Assembly: GCF_040096285.1 (NCBI RefSeq)
Contig: NZ_JBBMEY010000009.1
Span: 1 to 63,318 of the forward strand
Origin: Ruminococcoides intestinihominis
GTDB taxonomy: Bacteria > Bacillota > Clostridia > Oscillospirales > Acutalibacteraceae
Direction: 5' to 3'
Length of the DNA stretch: 63,318 nt
Shown: one piece after another, positions 9,052 through 18,110 of the stretch
How positions within the stretch are numbered: position 1 is the stretch's first letter
Layout of the letters: each line of letters starts with the position of its first letter
Position numbers and translations under genes: made by a program
Notes under the pieces: model-generated
What the model saw: only the letters and a program-made list of their open reading frames with translations
What the model was told of the DNA's origin: nothing
Databases searched by the model: none

Positions 9052-9965
9052 TGAGGTACAATTCTTTAAACAACTATTTGCGTAATAAATTCGGCAAAAA
9101 AGTTTACAAGATTTCCATTGACGGTGGTTTTACTTGTCCTAATCGTGACGGTAAAATTTCTACAGGTGGTTGTATATTTTGTTCTGCAAAGGGTTCAGGT
9201 GACTTTGCAACAAGTAAATCCCTTTCCATAACCCAGCAAATTGAACAAGGCAAAGAGAGAGTAAGAAGTAAAACAAAGGACAATAGCTTTATTGCTTATT
9301 TTCAAGCCTTTACAAATACTTATGCACCAATAGATGTGTTGGAAAGTAAATTTACTGAGGCTATAAATCATAAGGATATTGTAGCCTTGTCAGTAGCCAC
9401 AAGACCTGATTGTGTAGATGATAATGTACTTAAGTTACTTGAAAAGCTAAATAAAATCAAGCCTGTATGGGTGGAACTTGGACTTCAAACTATCAAAGAA
9501 AGTTCAGTTGATTATATCCGTAGAGGGTATGAAAATTCTGTATATGTTGATACAGCAACAAAACTTAGAAATATAGGCATAGAAGTTATAACCCATATTA
9601 TTTTAGGTTTACCTAATGAAAGTAAACTTGATATGCTAAGGTCAGTTGATTTTGCTTGTAAATATTCTGACGGTATTAAACTTCAATTACTTCATATTCT
9701 AAAAGGTACAGACTTACTGAAAGATTATGAAGACAGTAAATTCAATGCCCTAACTATGGAACAGTATATTGACATCCTATGTGATGCAGTTTCTATAATT
9801 CCTAAGAATGTTATAATCCATAGACTTACAGGTGATGGGGATAAGAAGATATTAGTTGCTCCACTATGGAGTGGCAACAAAAAGGTAGTGCTAAACACAA
9901 TTAACAAAACCTTTGAAGAAAGAAATATTATTCAAGGTTCAAAAACTTTACAAGATTATATTTAA
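9051..9965 (+). CDS. TIGR01212 family radical SAM protein (YtqA-like)
   Basis: 304 residues. The N-terminal block KISIDGGFTCPNRDGKISTGGC followed by IFC supplies the three cysteines of the [4Fe-4S] cluster in the spacing of the TIGR01212 group. WVELGLQT, RRGY and HIILGLPNE belong to the radical SAM barrel. Function of the family is unknown. An in-frame GTG one codon earlier is an alternative start. A strong terminator ends the operon. Confidence 0.85.
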   Translation: MRYNSLNNYLRNKFGKKVYKISIDGGFTCPNRDGKISTGGCIFCSAKGSGDFATSKSLSITQQIEQGKERVRSKTKDNSFIAYFQAFTNTYAPIDVLESKFTEAINHKDIVALSVATRPDCVDDNVLKLLEKLNKIKPVWVELGLQTIKESSVDYIRRGYENSVYVDTATKLRNIGIEVITHIILGLPNESKLDMLRSVDFACKYSDGIKLQLLHILKGTDLLKDYEDSKFNALTMEQYIDILCDAVSIIPKNVIIHRLTGDGDKKILVAPLWSGNKKVVLNTINKTFEERNIIQGSKTLQDYI

Positions 9966-9970
9966 CTCGT

Positions 9971-10004
9971 AAGAACAGTAGAAAACCTACTGTTCTTTTC
10001 TTTT
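9971..10004 (+). terminator. Intrinsic terminator
   Basis: AAGAACAGTAG, loop AAAAC, CTACTGTTCTT, then TTCTTTT. It closes the radical-SAM operon before the sulfur cluster. Confidence 0.85.
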
Positions 10005-10083
10005 GTTTATAATATTAGCAATAACTACAAATTATTATATTGATATTTTCACATATTATACAATATTACTAATATACACAAAA

Positions 10084-10105
10084 CATATCGAAATAATAGG
10101 AATAC
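10084..10105 (+). promoter_or_regulatory. Candidate sulfur operator (site A), upstream of sbp
   Basis: A 22-bp element containing CGAAATAATAGGA directly abuts the -35 box of the sulfate importer promoter. It is identical at 19 of 22 positions to the element overlapping the metY promoter (21032-21053). The shared sequence at the two sulfur operons suggests one regulator, most likely the Rrf2 protein encoded at 20420-20872. Confidence 0.6.
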
Positions 10106-10108
10106 TTC

Positions 10109-10137
10109 TTGACATTTATGAGATGTGATAATATAAT
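10109..10137 (+). promoter_or_regulatory. Consensus promoter of the sulfate importer operon
   Basis: Perfect TTGACA, 17-nt spacer, TATAAT. Expected start near 10144 leaves a leader of about 54 nt before the sbp ATG, too short for a typical S-box or T-box. Confidence 0.8.
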
Positions 10138-10197
10138 ATACAACATAGCATACTAAACAGATAGGTAATGTATTAAATTATTATTGAGGTGAACAAA

Positions 10198-11235
10198 ATG
10201 AAAAAATTATTATCAAAAAACTTAATATCATTGCTTCTAGTAATTACTTTACTATGCACTTCAGCAGTAGTTTTTTCAGGTTGTAGTTCATCAAAAGCAA
10301 AGAATGGTGAAGTGTCTATTGTAAATGTGTCTTATGACCCTACAAGAGAATTTTACGAAGAATATAACAAAATCTTTGCAAAACATTGGTACAAAACCCA
10401 TCAGCAAGATGTTGAGGTTATTCAGTCACATGGTGGTTCAGGCAAACAAGCCCTTGAAGTTGCAAACGGCCTGGAGGCTGATGTGGTAACTTTAGCACTT
10501 GAATATGATATAAATTCAATACAGGATGCCGGTTTAATTAAAAAAGGTTGGGTAAATAACTTCAAGAACGACTCAGCACCATATACATCAACAATAGTTT
10601 TCTTAGTTCGTAAGGGTAATCCTAAGAACATTCACGATTGGGATGACTTAGTAAAGAATGGTGTAGGAGTGATTACTCCTAACCCTAAAACATCAGGTGG
10701 AGCAAGGTGGAATTACCTAGGTGCATGGGCTTATGCAAATGAAAAGTATAACGGTGATGAAACCAAAGTTAAAGAATTTATCAAAAAGTTATATCAGAAT
10801 GTTTTAGTTCTAGATTCAGGTGCAAGAGGTGCAACAACTTCATTTATAGAAAACGGTCAAGGCGATGTGCTTATAGCTTGGGAGAATGAGGCTTACCTTT
10901 CATTACAGGATTATAAGGATGAATACGAAATTATTTCACCAAGTATTAGTATTTTAGCTCAACCATCAGTAGCAGTTGTTGATGATGTAGTTGATGACAG
11001 AGGTACAAGAAATGTTGCTACAGAATATTTAAAGTACCTTTACAGTGATGACGCTCAGCGTATAGCCGGTAAAAATTATTACCGACCTACTAATAAGAAA
11101 ATTCTAAAAGAATTTAGCGATAAGTTCGATTTATCAATGAAACTTGTAACTATCAAAGATTTTGGTGGTTGGGAAAAGGTTCAGAAAAAGCACTTTGCAG
11201 ATGGTGGAATTTTTGATGAAATTTATGCAAAGTAA
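10198..11235 (+). CDS. sbp: Sulfate-binding lipoprotein of the sulfate ABC importer
   Basis: 345 residues. A lipoprotein signal peptide ends in FSGC-SSS (lipobox, Cys near residue 28). The mature part shows NVSYDPTREFYEEYN, SHGGSGKQALEV and the NPKTSGGARWNYLGAWAYA block typical of Sbp/CysP sulfate-binding proteins. It captures sulfate or thiosulfate outside the membrane for CysTWA. Start taken at the ATG following GAGGTGAACAAA rather than the GTG inside that site. It is the first gene of sbp-cysT-cysW-cysA. Confidence 0.92.
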   Translation: MKKLLSKNLISLLLVITLLCTSAVVFSGCSSSKAKNGEVSIVNVSYDPTREFYEEYNKIFAKHWYKTHQQDVEVIQSHGGSGKQALEVANGLEADVVTLALEYDINSIQDAGLIKKGWVNNFKNDSAPYTSTIVFLVRKGNPKNIHDWDDLVKNGVGVITPNPKTSGGARWNYLGAWAYANEKYNGDETKVKEFIKKLYQNVLVLDSGARGATTSFIENGQGDVLIAWENEAYLSLQDYKDEYEIISPSISILAQPSVAVVDDVVDDRGTRNVATEYLKYLYSDDAQRIAGKNYYRPTNKKILKEFSDKFDLSMKLVTIKDFGGWEKVQKKHFADGGIFDEIYAK

Positions 11236-11272
11236 TGTATAGAAGAAATAACGGAGAATTGGGTGTAACAAA

Positions 11273-12109
11273 ATGAAGAAAAAGGTAAATAAAAGGGTTA
11301 TTCCTTTTTTTGGATTGTCAATGGGTGTCACAGTAACAATGCTGAGTTTAGTTGTTTTGATACCTCTTGCATCCCTAATAATTTATACTTCAAAATTAAG
11401 TTTTAGCGAAATTATTGCAACAATTACTGCTCCAAGAGTTGTAGCAAGTTATAAAGTCAGTTTCATAACTGCTTTCATAGCTTCACTTATTAATGCAGTA
11501 ATGGGTGTTATCTTAGCATGGGTTTTAGTAAGATATAAATTTCCTTGTAAAAGAATTTTAGATGGTATTATCGAATTGCCTTTTGCTTTGCCTACAGCAG
11601 TAGCAGGTATAGCATTAACAAGTTTAACTGCCGATAACGGTTTGGTAGGTAAGTTCTTTGCTAAGTTCGGTATCAGTATTGCCTATACAAAGGTAGGTAT
11701 TACAGTAGCTTTAGTTTTTATAGGTATTCCATTTGTAGTAAGAGCAGTTCAGCCTATTCTCGAAAAACTGGACTCAACTTATGAAGAAGCAGCCGGTGTA
11801 CTTGGTGCTAGTAGAGTAAAAATATTTTGGAAAATTATTTTTCCGGAAATTTTCCCATCAGTGCTAACAGGTTTTGGTTTAGCATTTGGCAGATGCCTTG
11901 GTGAATATGGTAGCATAGTTTTCATAGCCGGTAATAAACCATTTGAAACAGAAATCACACCACTTATTATTATGTCAAAGTTACAAGAATTTGATTATTC
12001 GTCAGCAACTGCAATTGCACTTGTAATGCTGATAGTTTCATTCTTAGTACTATTCTTAGTTAACCTAGTTCAAATTCATAACACAAAAATTCTAAAGGGA
12101 GGTAGATAA
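11273..12109 (+). CDS. cysT: Sulfate ABC transporter permease CysT
   Basis: 278 residues with about six transmembrane helices. The inner-membrane-component signature with EEAAGVLGASRVKIFWKIIFPEI lies near residue 180 and contacts the CysA ATPase. ELPFALPTAVAGIALTSL is typical of the CysT/CysU branch. It forms the membrane channel with CysW. Spacing to cysW is 1 nt. Confidence 0.92.
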   Translation: MKKKVNKRVIPFFGLSMGVTVTMLSLVVLIPLASLIIYTSKLSFSEIIATITAPRVVASYKVSFITAFIASLINAVMGVILAWVLVRYKFPCKRILDGIIELPFALPTAVAGIALTSLTADNGLVGKFFAKFGISIAYTKVGITVALVFIGIPFVVRAVQPILEKLDSTYEEAAGVLGASRVKIFWKIIFPEIFPSVLTGFGLAFGRCLGEYGSIVFIAGNKPFETEITPLIIMSKLQEFDYSSATAIALVMLIVSFLVLFLVNLVQIHNTKILKGGR

Positions 12110-12110
12110 A

Positions 12111-12932
12111 ATGGAAAACAGTTCAAAAGGCTCAAAAGTAGTTAAGTGGGTACTAATTGGAGTTAGCTTTCTTTTCATAGCAATTATGCTTATTCTACCT
12201 TTGATTACTGTACTGACAGAGGCATTTAAAGATGGCATAAAAGTCTTTTACCAAGCAGTAACAGATAAATATACAGTAGATGCAATTGTCTTAACACTTG
12301 AAGCAACAGGTATTGCAGTAATTGTAAATACTCTTTTCGGTATCTTTGCATCATGGTCAATTACTAAGTTTCAGTTTAAAGGTAAGAAAATTTTAACTAC
12401 ATTAATCGACTTACCGGTAACAGTTTCTCCTGTTATTGCAGGTTTGATTTTTGTATTAACATACGGTAGACAAAGTCCTATTTATCCAATACTTGATGCA
12501 CTGCATATTAAGGTTATCTTTGCAGTACCGGGTATTATTTTAGCAACAGTATTTGTTACATTCCCATTTATTTCAAGAGAGCTTATTCCTGTTCTTGAGT
12601 CACAAGGCAGTGATGAAGAAGAGGCAGCAGCTTTGATGGGTGCTAATGGCTTTACAATCTTTAGAAAGATTACTTTCCCTCATATTAAGTGGGCATTCCT
12701 ATATGGTGTTGTACTTTGTGCAGCAAGAGCAATGGGTGAATTTGGTGCAGTATCAGTTCTTTCAGGTCACTTACGAGGAAGAACAAACACCCTACCATTA
12801 CATGTAGAAATTTTGTTTAACGAATTTAAGTATGTACCGGCATTTGCAGTTTCAGCAATACTTGTACTAATGGCTGTGGCAATACTTGTAATAAGAAGTG
12901 TTGTAGAATATAGAGGAAAGAAGGAACTATAA
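12111..12932 (+). CDS. cysW: Sulfate ABC transporter permease CysW
   Basis: 273 residues with six hydrophobic helices. DLPVTVSPVIAGLIFVL and the EEEAAALMGANGFTIFRKITFPHI coupling motif identify the CysW branch; GEFGAVSVLSGHLRGRTNTLPL is also a CysW hallmark. It pairs with CysT. The operon continues into cysA after 1 nt. Confidence 0.92.
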   Translation: MENSSKGSKVVKWVLIGVSFLFIAIMLILPLITVLTEAFKDGIKVFYQAVTDKYTVDAIVLTLEATGIAVIVNTLFGIFASWSITKFQFKGKKILTTLIDLPVTVSPVIAGLIFVLTYGRQSPIYPILDALHIKVIFAVPGIILATVFVTFPFISRELIPVLESQGSDEEEAAALMGANGFTIFRKITFPHIKWAFLYGVVLCAARAMGEFGAVSVLSGHLRGRTNTLPLHVEILFNEFKYVPAFAVSAILVLMAVAILVIRSVVEYRGKKEL

Positions 12933-12933
12933 G

Positions 12934-13992
12934 ATGTATGTTGAATTAAAGAATATTAACAAAACATATGGAGATTACAAAGCATCAAGTGATGTAAACT
13001 TCGGCATAGAAAAAGGCAAACTTATCGGCTTACTAGGTCCTTCCGGTAGTGGCAAAACTACAATCCTTCGTATGATTGCAGGACTTGAAAATCCCGACAG
13101 TGGTGAAATTATTATTGACGGTGAAGTTGTTAACAATATTCCTGCAAGTAAAAGAGGTATAGGCTTTGTATTCCAAAACTATGCACTGTTTAGATATATG
13201 ACCGTTTTTGATAATATTGCTTTCGGTCTGAAAATTCAGAAAAAAAGTAAGAAGTATATTAGAGAAAGAGTAAAAGAACTTATTAAGTTAATCGGTCTTG
13301 AAGGTCTTGATAACCGTTATCCAAGTCAGCTTTCAGGAGGTCAAAGACAGAGAGTAGCTTTTGCAAGAGCATTAGCACCAAACCCACATTTACTTTTACT
13401 TGATGAACCTTTTGCAGCTATTGATGCAAAGGTTAGACAGGAACTTCGTTCATGGCTAAAAGAGATGATTCAAAAGCTTGGTGTTACAAGTATTTTCGTA
13501 ACACATGACCAAGATGAGGCAATTGAAGTAGCTGATGAAATCATCATCACCAACAAAGGCAGAATTGAACAAAAGGGAACACCTTTTGAAATTTACCAAA
13601 AGCCGGAAACTGCTTTTTCAGCAACATTCTTTGGTAAAACTTCTTCCCTAGAAGATTACACAAAGTTCAATACTTTTGAAAGAATTGAAGGTGCAGAAAA
13701 AGCAATTGTAAGACCTGAATTTGTAAAAATTTATAAATATGGTGAAAAGCTAAAGTACAAGACTTCTGCTTCTATCGGTAAAGTTGTGAAAACTGCCTTT
13801 ATGGGCGATAGAATAGAAATTACTGTTGAATGTAACGGTAGCACACTAGTTGCCACAAGAGGACTTGATGAACCTTCAGTTTCAGTAGGTGAGGAAGTAA
13901 GAGTGTTCCTATACAAAACTATTGTAACAGTTGGCAACAAAGCCCATATCCTAGATAACCTAGCACTAACAGAGGTTTCAATGGTTATCTAA
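12934..13992 (+). CDS. cysA: Sulfate ABC transporter ATP-binding protein CysA
   Basis: 352 residues. Walker A GPSGSGKTT (near residue 33), Q-loop in FVFQNYALF, signature LSGGQRQR (near 129), Walker B LLLDEP and the switch His in VTHDQDEA are all intact. The C-terminal about 110 residues are the regulatory TOBE-like domain (IVRPEFVKI). It energises sulfate import through CysTW. No terminator is apparent before hemA, whose own promoter starts 3 nt later, so read-through is possible. Confidence 0.93.
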   Translation: MYVELKNINKTYGDYKASSDVNFGIEKGKLIGLLGPSGSGKTTILRMIAGLENPDSGEIIIDGEVVNNIPASKRGIGFVFQNYALFRYMTVFDNIAFGLKIQKKSKKYIRERVKELIKLIGLEGLDNRYPSQLSGGQRQRVAFARALAPNPHLLLLDEPFAAIDAKVRQELRSWLKEMIQKLGVTSIFVTHDQDEAIEVADEIIITNKGRIEQKGTPFEIYQKPETAFSATFFGKTSSLEDYTKFNTFERIEGAEKAIVRPEFVKIYKYGEKLKYKTSASIGKVVKTAFMGDRIEITVECNGSTLVATRGLDEPSVSVGEEVRVFLYKTIVTVGNKAHILDNLALTEVSMVI

Positions 13993-13994
13993 TA

Positions 13995-14023
13995 TTGACA
14001 ATATTCATTTCAAGTATTAAAAT
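13995..14023 (+). promoter_or_regulatory. Promoter of the siroheme-precursor operon
   Basis: TTGACA, 17-nt spacer, TAAAAT. The -35 box lies inside a perfect 7-1-7 palindrome AATATTGACAATATT (13991-14005), a possible operator, although chance palindromes are common in such AT-rich DNA. Confidence 0.6.
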
Positions 14024-14044
14024 TTACATTAGAATTTTAAATGG

Positions 14045-15166
14045 GTGAAAATATTGAATTGTATTAGTCTTAACTATAAGCAAATAAAGCTTGATATTAG
14101 AAAGTCATTTGCTTTTGATGATAATGTAAAACTAAATATTATGAAACAACTTACACTGGGTGACAAAATCACCCAGTGCATTTTACTATGTACTTGTAAC
14201 CGTACAGAAGTTTATTTTGACGGTAGTAAAATGTACTTTGATTATGTAATAAATGTATTGTCACAGTATTCTAATGTGTCAAAAGATGCAATCAAAAAGT
14301 ACGCTATGTTCTTTGAAAATGAAAAAGCTACTTTCCATCTTTTTAAAGTAACAAGTGGAATTGACTCAATGGTTATGGGTGAGGATGAAATCCTTAGCCA
14401 AACAAGAAGTGCATATATGTTCTCTAAAAATAATAACTTTACAAGTTATGAATTCAATATGATTTTCCAAAAGTCATTTGAATGTGCAAAGATTATTAAG
14501 AATGAAACACCTTTATCCACAACATCAATTTCAGTAGCTACATTAGTAGGTAATGTTGTGTCAAAATTAGGGGACAACACAAATGTACTTGTAATCGGTG
14601 CAAGTGGTAAAATCGGTACAACAGTTGTAAAAAATCTTCTTTCACATAAAAATATAAATGTAAAAATTACTATAAGAGAACACAATAAGCAACTGTCAAC
14701 TGTTGATGATAATATTGAGGTTGTACCTTATAATGATAGATATAATTATATTAACAATTCTGATTGTATAGTAAGTGCAACAAAAAGTCCTCATTATACT
14801 ATTACTAAGTATGATGTTGATAATAGTGATATTAATACAAAGTCAAGATTACTTATTGACCTTGCAGTACCACCTGATATTGACAGTGAACTTGACGGTT
14901 ACAATGGTTTTTCAATTTTAAACATTGACCACTTTGAAGAAATAGCAAATTACAATAATAAAATCAAAGAGTCAAGTGTTGAGTCAGCGTTGAAAATTAT
15001 CTGCAGTGAAATTGATGAACTAAAGAAAGATATTATCTTTCATTCATTTTTACCTAAGATGAAGAATATGGATGATAAAGAGAAGAAAATTATTTATAAG
15101 ATGAAGTCAAATTTATCTTCAAAGTCATTTGAAGAATTTATTTCAGTATATGAGAAAGAGAGTTAG
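14045..15166 (+). CDS. hemA: Glutamyl-tRNA reductase
   Basis: Reduces glutamyl-tRNA to glutamate-1-semialdehyde, the first step to tetrapyrroles. 373 residues. The catalytic Cys is in CTCNRTEVYF (near residue 51); GIDSMVMGEDEILSQ and the Rossmann segment VLVIGASGKIG follow. The protein is shorter than the usual 410-440 residues; the C-terminal dimerisation region is abbreviated. GTG at 14045 aligns with the family N-terminus; a TTG at 14054 with better ribosome-site spacing is the alternative. It is the first gene of a tightly packed six-gene operon. Confidence 0.92.
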   Translation: MKILNCISLNYKQIKLDIRKSFAFDDNVKLNIMKQLTLGDKITQCILLCTCNRTEVYFDGSKMYFDYVINVLSQYSNVSKDAIKKYAMFFENEKATFHLFKVTSGIDSMVMGEDEILSQTRSAYMFSKNNNFTSYEFNMIFQKSFECAKIIKNETPLSTTSISVATLVGNVVSKLGDNTNVLVIGASGKIGTTVVKNLLSHKNINVKITIREHNKQLSTVDDNIEVVPYNDRYNYINNSDCIVSATKSPHYTITKYDVDNSDINTKSRLLIDLAVPPDIDSELDGYNGFSILNIDHFEEIANYNNKIKESSVESALKIICSEIDELKKDIIFHSFLPKMKNMDDKEKKIIYKMKSNLSSKSFEEFISVYEKES

Positions 15167-15167
15167 T

Positions 15168-15776
15168 ATGGGGTATTTTCCATTTTTTGTAGATGTAGAA
15201 AATCAAAATTGCCTTGTTGTAGGTGGTGGTGTGGTAGCTTTGAGAAAGATTGAAAAGTTACTGCCTTTTAACCCAAACATTACTGTTGTTTCTCCTAAAG
15301 TACATAAAGAAATTTTATCAATAAAAAATATAAATATAATTAAGAGAAAATTTGATTTTAATGATTTAAAAGAAAAATCATTTGTAATTACTGCAACTGA
15401 TGATAAAGTCCTCAATAAAGAGATTTATAATTCTTGTAAAGAAAATAATATTCCTGTAAATACTGTTGATGACAAGGACAATTGTTCCTTTATTTTCCCT
15501 GCACTAGCTAGGAATAATGGTGTAACTGTTGCAATCTCAACATCAGGAAAAAGCCCTATATACGCAAAGTATCTTCGTAAAAAGATAGAAAGCTTAATCC
15601 AAGATAGCGAAAGTATAGTTGATAACCTAAGCAAATACAGAGAGAAAATTAAGAATGAAATTTCTTTAGAAGAAAATAGAAAGGTAGCATTTGAAAAGCT
15701 ACTTGAATATTCTCTAAGTAATGAAAGTATTACAGATGATTTAGTAGATAAAATAATTAAGGATTTGTCAGTATGA
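15168..15776 (+). CDS. Precorrin-2 dehydrogenase / siroheme synthase N-terminal domain (Met8/CysG-N type)
   Basis: About 202 residues. GYFPFFVDVENQNCLVVGGGVVALRK is the NAD-binding start of the family, and VNTVDDKDNCSFIFPALA with ISTSGKSPIYAKYLRKKIE completes it. It oxidises precorrin-2 to sirohydrochlorin and, in Met8-like members, also inserts iron. No separate ferrochelatase is seen in the window, so a bifunctional role is plausible. ATG at 15168 lies 1 nt after the hemA stop; a TTG upstream within hemA is less likely. Confidence 0.88.
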   Translation: MGYFPFFVDVENQNCLVVGGGVVALRKIEKLLPFNPNITVVSPKVHKEILSIKNINIIKRKFDFNDLKEKSFVITATDDKVLNKEIYNSCKENNIPVNTVDDKDNCSFIFPALARNNGVTVAISTSGKSPIYAKYLRKKIESLIQDSESIVDNLSKYREKIKNEISLEENRKVAFEKLLEYSLSNESITDDLVDKIIKDLSV

Positions 15777-16627
15777 ATATAAAGATAGGTACAAGAAAAA
15801 GTAAATTAGCACTTGCACAAACAAATATGGTTGTAAATGAAATCAAAAAGCACTTTCCCTCAATTAATATTGAGGTAGTACATTTTACAACTAAAGGTGA
15901 TAAAGTCCTTAATAAACCACTTATAAATATAGGTGGCAAAGGTGTCTTTGTAACAGAAATTGAAGATGCTTTATTAAATAAAGAAATTGATTTAGCAGTT
16001 CATAGTGCTAAGGATTTACCACTAAAGTTGCAAGATAATTTAACTATTTCTTCAGTTTTAAAGAGAGGAAATTATCGAGATACTTTAGTAACTGTTAAGG
16101 GTAAAGAAATAGATTTTTCTAAGGAAACTGTAATCGGTACAGGCAGTAACCGTAGAAAGTTAGCTTTTAAAAATTTATATCCAAATGCTACTTTTAAGGA
16201 TATTAGAGGTAATGTAGATACTCGTTTAAATAAACTTTATAATGGTGAATATGACGGTATTATCCTTGCAATGGCAGGTCTTGAAAGGTTAGATTTATTA
16301 AGTGACAGTAGGTTTACTTTCACACCGTTTGACTATAAAGATTTTGTACCGGCACCATGCCAAGGTATAATTGCTATTGAGTCAAGAAACAATGATTTAA
16401 CGGAAATTTTATCTAAAATAAATCATAAAGATACCTTTTATTCGTTCCAAACCGAAAGACATATTTTAAACATTCTTAATGCAGATTGTGGAATGCCACT
16501 GGGTGCACATAGCTTTGTAGAAAATAATAAAATCAATGTAGTATATACAAGTGACAGTAAAGAGATAATCACAAAAAGTGATTTAATAGAAAATAGATTT
16601 AACCTTGCAGAAAGTGTGGTGAGATAG
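15773..16627 (+). CDS. hemC: Porphobilinogen deaminase (hydroxymethylbilane synthase)
   Basis: 284 residues; polymerises four porphobilinogens. Starts IKIGTRKSKLALAQTN, with VHSAKDLP, GTGSNRRKLAF and FVPAPCQG. The dipyrromethane cofactor Cys sits in NADCGMPLGAHSF near residue 238. The C-terminal domain is somewhat short against the usual about 300. It overlaps neighbours by 4 nt (upstream) and 1 nt (downstream). Confidence 0.93.
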   Translation: MNIKIGTRKSKLALAQTNMVVNEIKKHFPSINIEVVHFTTKGDKVLNKPLINIGGKGVFVTEIEDALLNKEIDLAVHSAKDLPLKLQDNLTISSVLKRGNYRDTLVTVKGKEIDFSKETVIGTGSNRRKLAFKNLYPNATFKDIRGNVDTRLNKLYNGEYDGIILAMAGLERLDLLSDSRFTFTPFDYKDFVPAPCQGIIAIESRNNDLTEILSKINHKDTFYSFQTERHILNILNADCGMPLGAHSFVENNKINVVYTSDSKEIITKSDLIENRFNLAESVVR

Positions 16628-18099
16628 TGGGGGTAGTATATTTAGTAGGTGCCGGTTGTGGTGATTATGACTTAATCACTATGAGAGGCTATGAACTAAT
16701 CAAGAAGTGCGATGTATTGGTTTATGATAGTCTAATAGACAGTAAATTCCTTGACTTTGTAAAGGATAATTGTGAAAAAATTCCTGTAGGCAAAAGAGCC
16801 GGTCAAAAAAGTGCAAAACAAGAAGATATAAACAATATCCTAGTTACAAAAGGAAAAGAAAACAATATTGTTGTAAGACTAAAGGGTGGTGACCCATTTG
16901 TCTTTGGCAGAGGTGGAGAAGAAATTTTTTCTTTAAAAGAAAATAATATTCCATATGAAGTAGTACCGGGAATTACTTCCTCAGTAGCAGTACCGGAGCT
17001 TTCAGGAATTCCTGTAACTCATAGAAAAACTGCAAGAAGTTTCACCGTAATTACAGGTCATACAAAGGATGATTTGTTACCTGAGAATATGGAGCATTTT
17101 GCAAAGTTAAAGGGTACATTAGTATTTCTAATGGGACTAAATAATATTGAGAAAATTACCCAAAGTTTAATTGCAAATGGCAAAGATAAATCTACACCGT
17201 CTGCAGTAATTTCAAATGGTGCAACTAAAAATCAAGTTGTAGTAAAAGGTACTTTGGAAAATATCGCAGAAAAAGTTAAAGAAAATAATGTAAAGTCACC
17301 GGCAATTATAACTGTGGGAGAAACTTCTTCCTATGACTTTTCAAGAACAATTAAACTTCCACTTGACAACACCTCAGTTACAGTAACAGGTACTAAGAGA
17401 TTTTCAGAAAAATTACAACAGAAACTTTATGAAAAAGGTGCGTCTGTAACTCACCTAAATTATCTAAAGGTAGAAAAGTATAATCAAAATAGAAATTTAG
17501 AAAATGCACTAAAGAATTTATCTGACTATTCTTTAATAGTGCTGACAAGTATTAACGGTGCAGAAATTTTCTTTGAAAAGTTAATTGAATATAAGATTGA
17601 TGTACGAAAATTATCCAACATTAAGTTTGCAGTAATAGGCTCAGGAACTGCCAAAACTATGGAGAACCATGGTATTATTCCTGACATGGTACCGGCAGAA
17701 TTTACTTCATTGGCACTGGGTAACTTAATTGCAAAAACCTATGAAAACGGAAAAGTACTAATCCTAAGAGCAGAGAAAGGCTCAAAGGACTTAACAGAAG
17801 TTTTGTCAAAAAATAATATTGACTATGATGATATAAAGACTTATGATGTAATTAACAGTAGCAAAAGTATGGAAAAGGAAGTAACAACCGACTACATTAC
17901 TTTTGCAAGTTCTTCCGGTGTAGAAGAATTTTTCAAAAACAATTTTACAATATCAGATAGAACAAAGATTGTTTCAATCGGTAACATAACTTCAAAGTCA
18001 CTGCTAAAGCATAATGTAAAGGACTTTATAACTTCACAAGTTGCCGATACAAATGGTCTTTTAAGTGCTATAATTAATGATGTGAAATTTAGAAAATAG
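16627..18099 (+). CDS. cobA-hemD: Fused uroporphyrinogen-III C-methyltransferase / uroporphyrinogen-III synthase
   Basis: 490 residues, GTG start overlapping the hemC stop. Residues 1 to about 240 are SUMT: VYLVGAGCGDYDLITMRG, RLKGGDPFVFGRGGEE, VVPGITSSVAVPELSGIPVTHR. Residues about 245-490 are HemD-like: LIVLTSINGAEIFF, FAVIGSGTAKTM, YITFASSSGVEEFF. One chain therefore cyclises hydroxymethylbilane and methylates the product to precorrin-2. The fusion is common in Firmicutes. Confidence 0.92.
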   Translation: MGVVYLVGAGCGDYDLITMRGYELIKKCDVLVYDSLIDSKFLDFVKDNCEKIPVGKRAGQKSAKQEDINNILVTKGKENNIVVRLKGGDPFVFGRGGEEIFSLKENNIPYEVVPGITSSVAVPELSGIPVTHRKTARSFTVITGHTKDDLLPENMEHFAKLKGTLVFLMGLNNIEKITQSLIANGKDKSTPSAVISNGATKNQVVVKGTLENIAEKVKENNVKSPAIITVGETSSYDFSRTIKLPLDNTSVTVTGTKRFSEKLQQKLYEKGASVTHLNYLKVEKYNQNRNLENALKNLSDYSLIVLTSINGAEIFFEKLIEYKIDVRKLSNIKFAVIGSGTAKTMENHGIIPDMVPAEFTSLALGNLIAKTYENGKVLILRAEKGSKDLTEVLSKNNIDYDDIKTYDVINSSKSMEKEVTTDYITFASSSGVEEFFKNNFTISDRTKIVSIGNITSKSLLKHNVKDFITSQVADTNGLLSAIINDVKFRK

Positions 18100-18110
18100 G
18101 GGAATAGATA

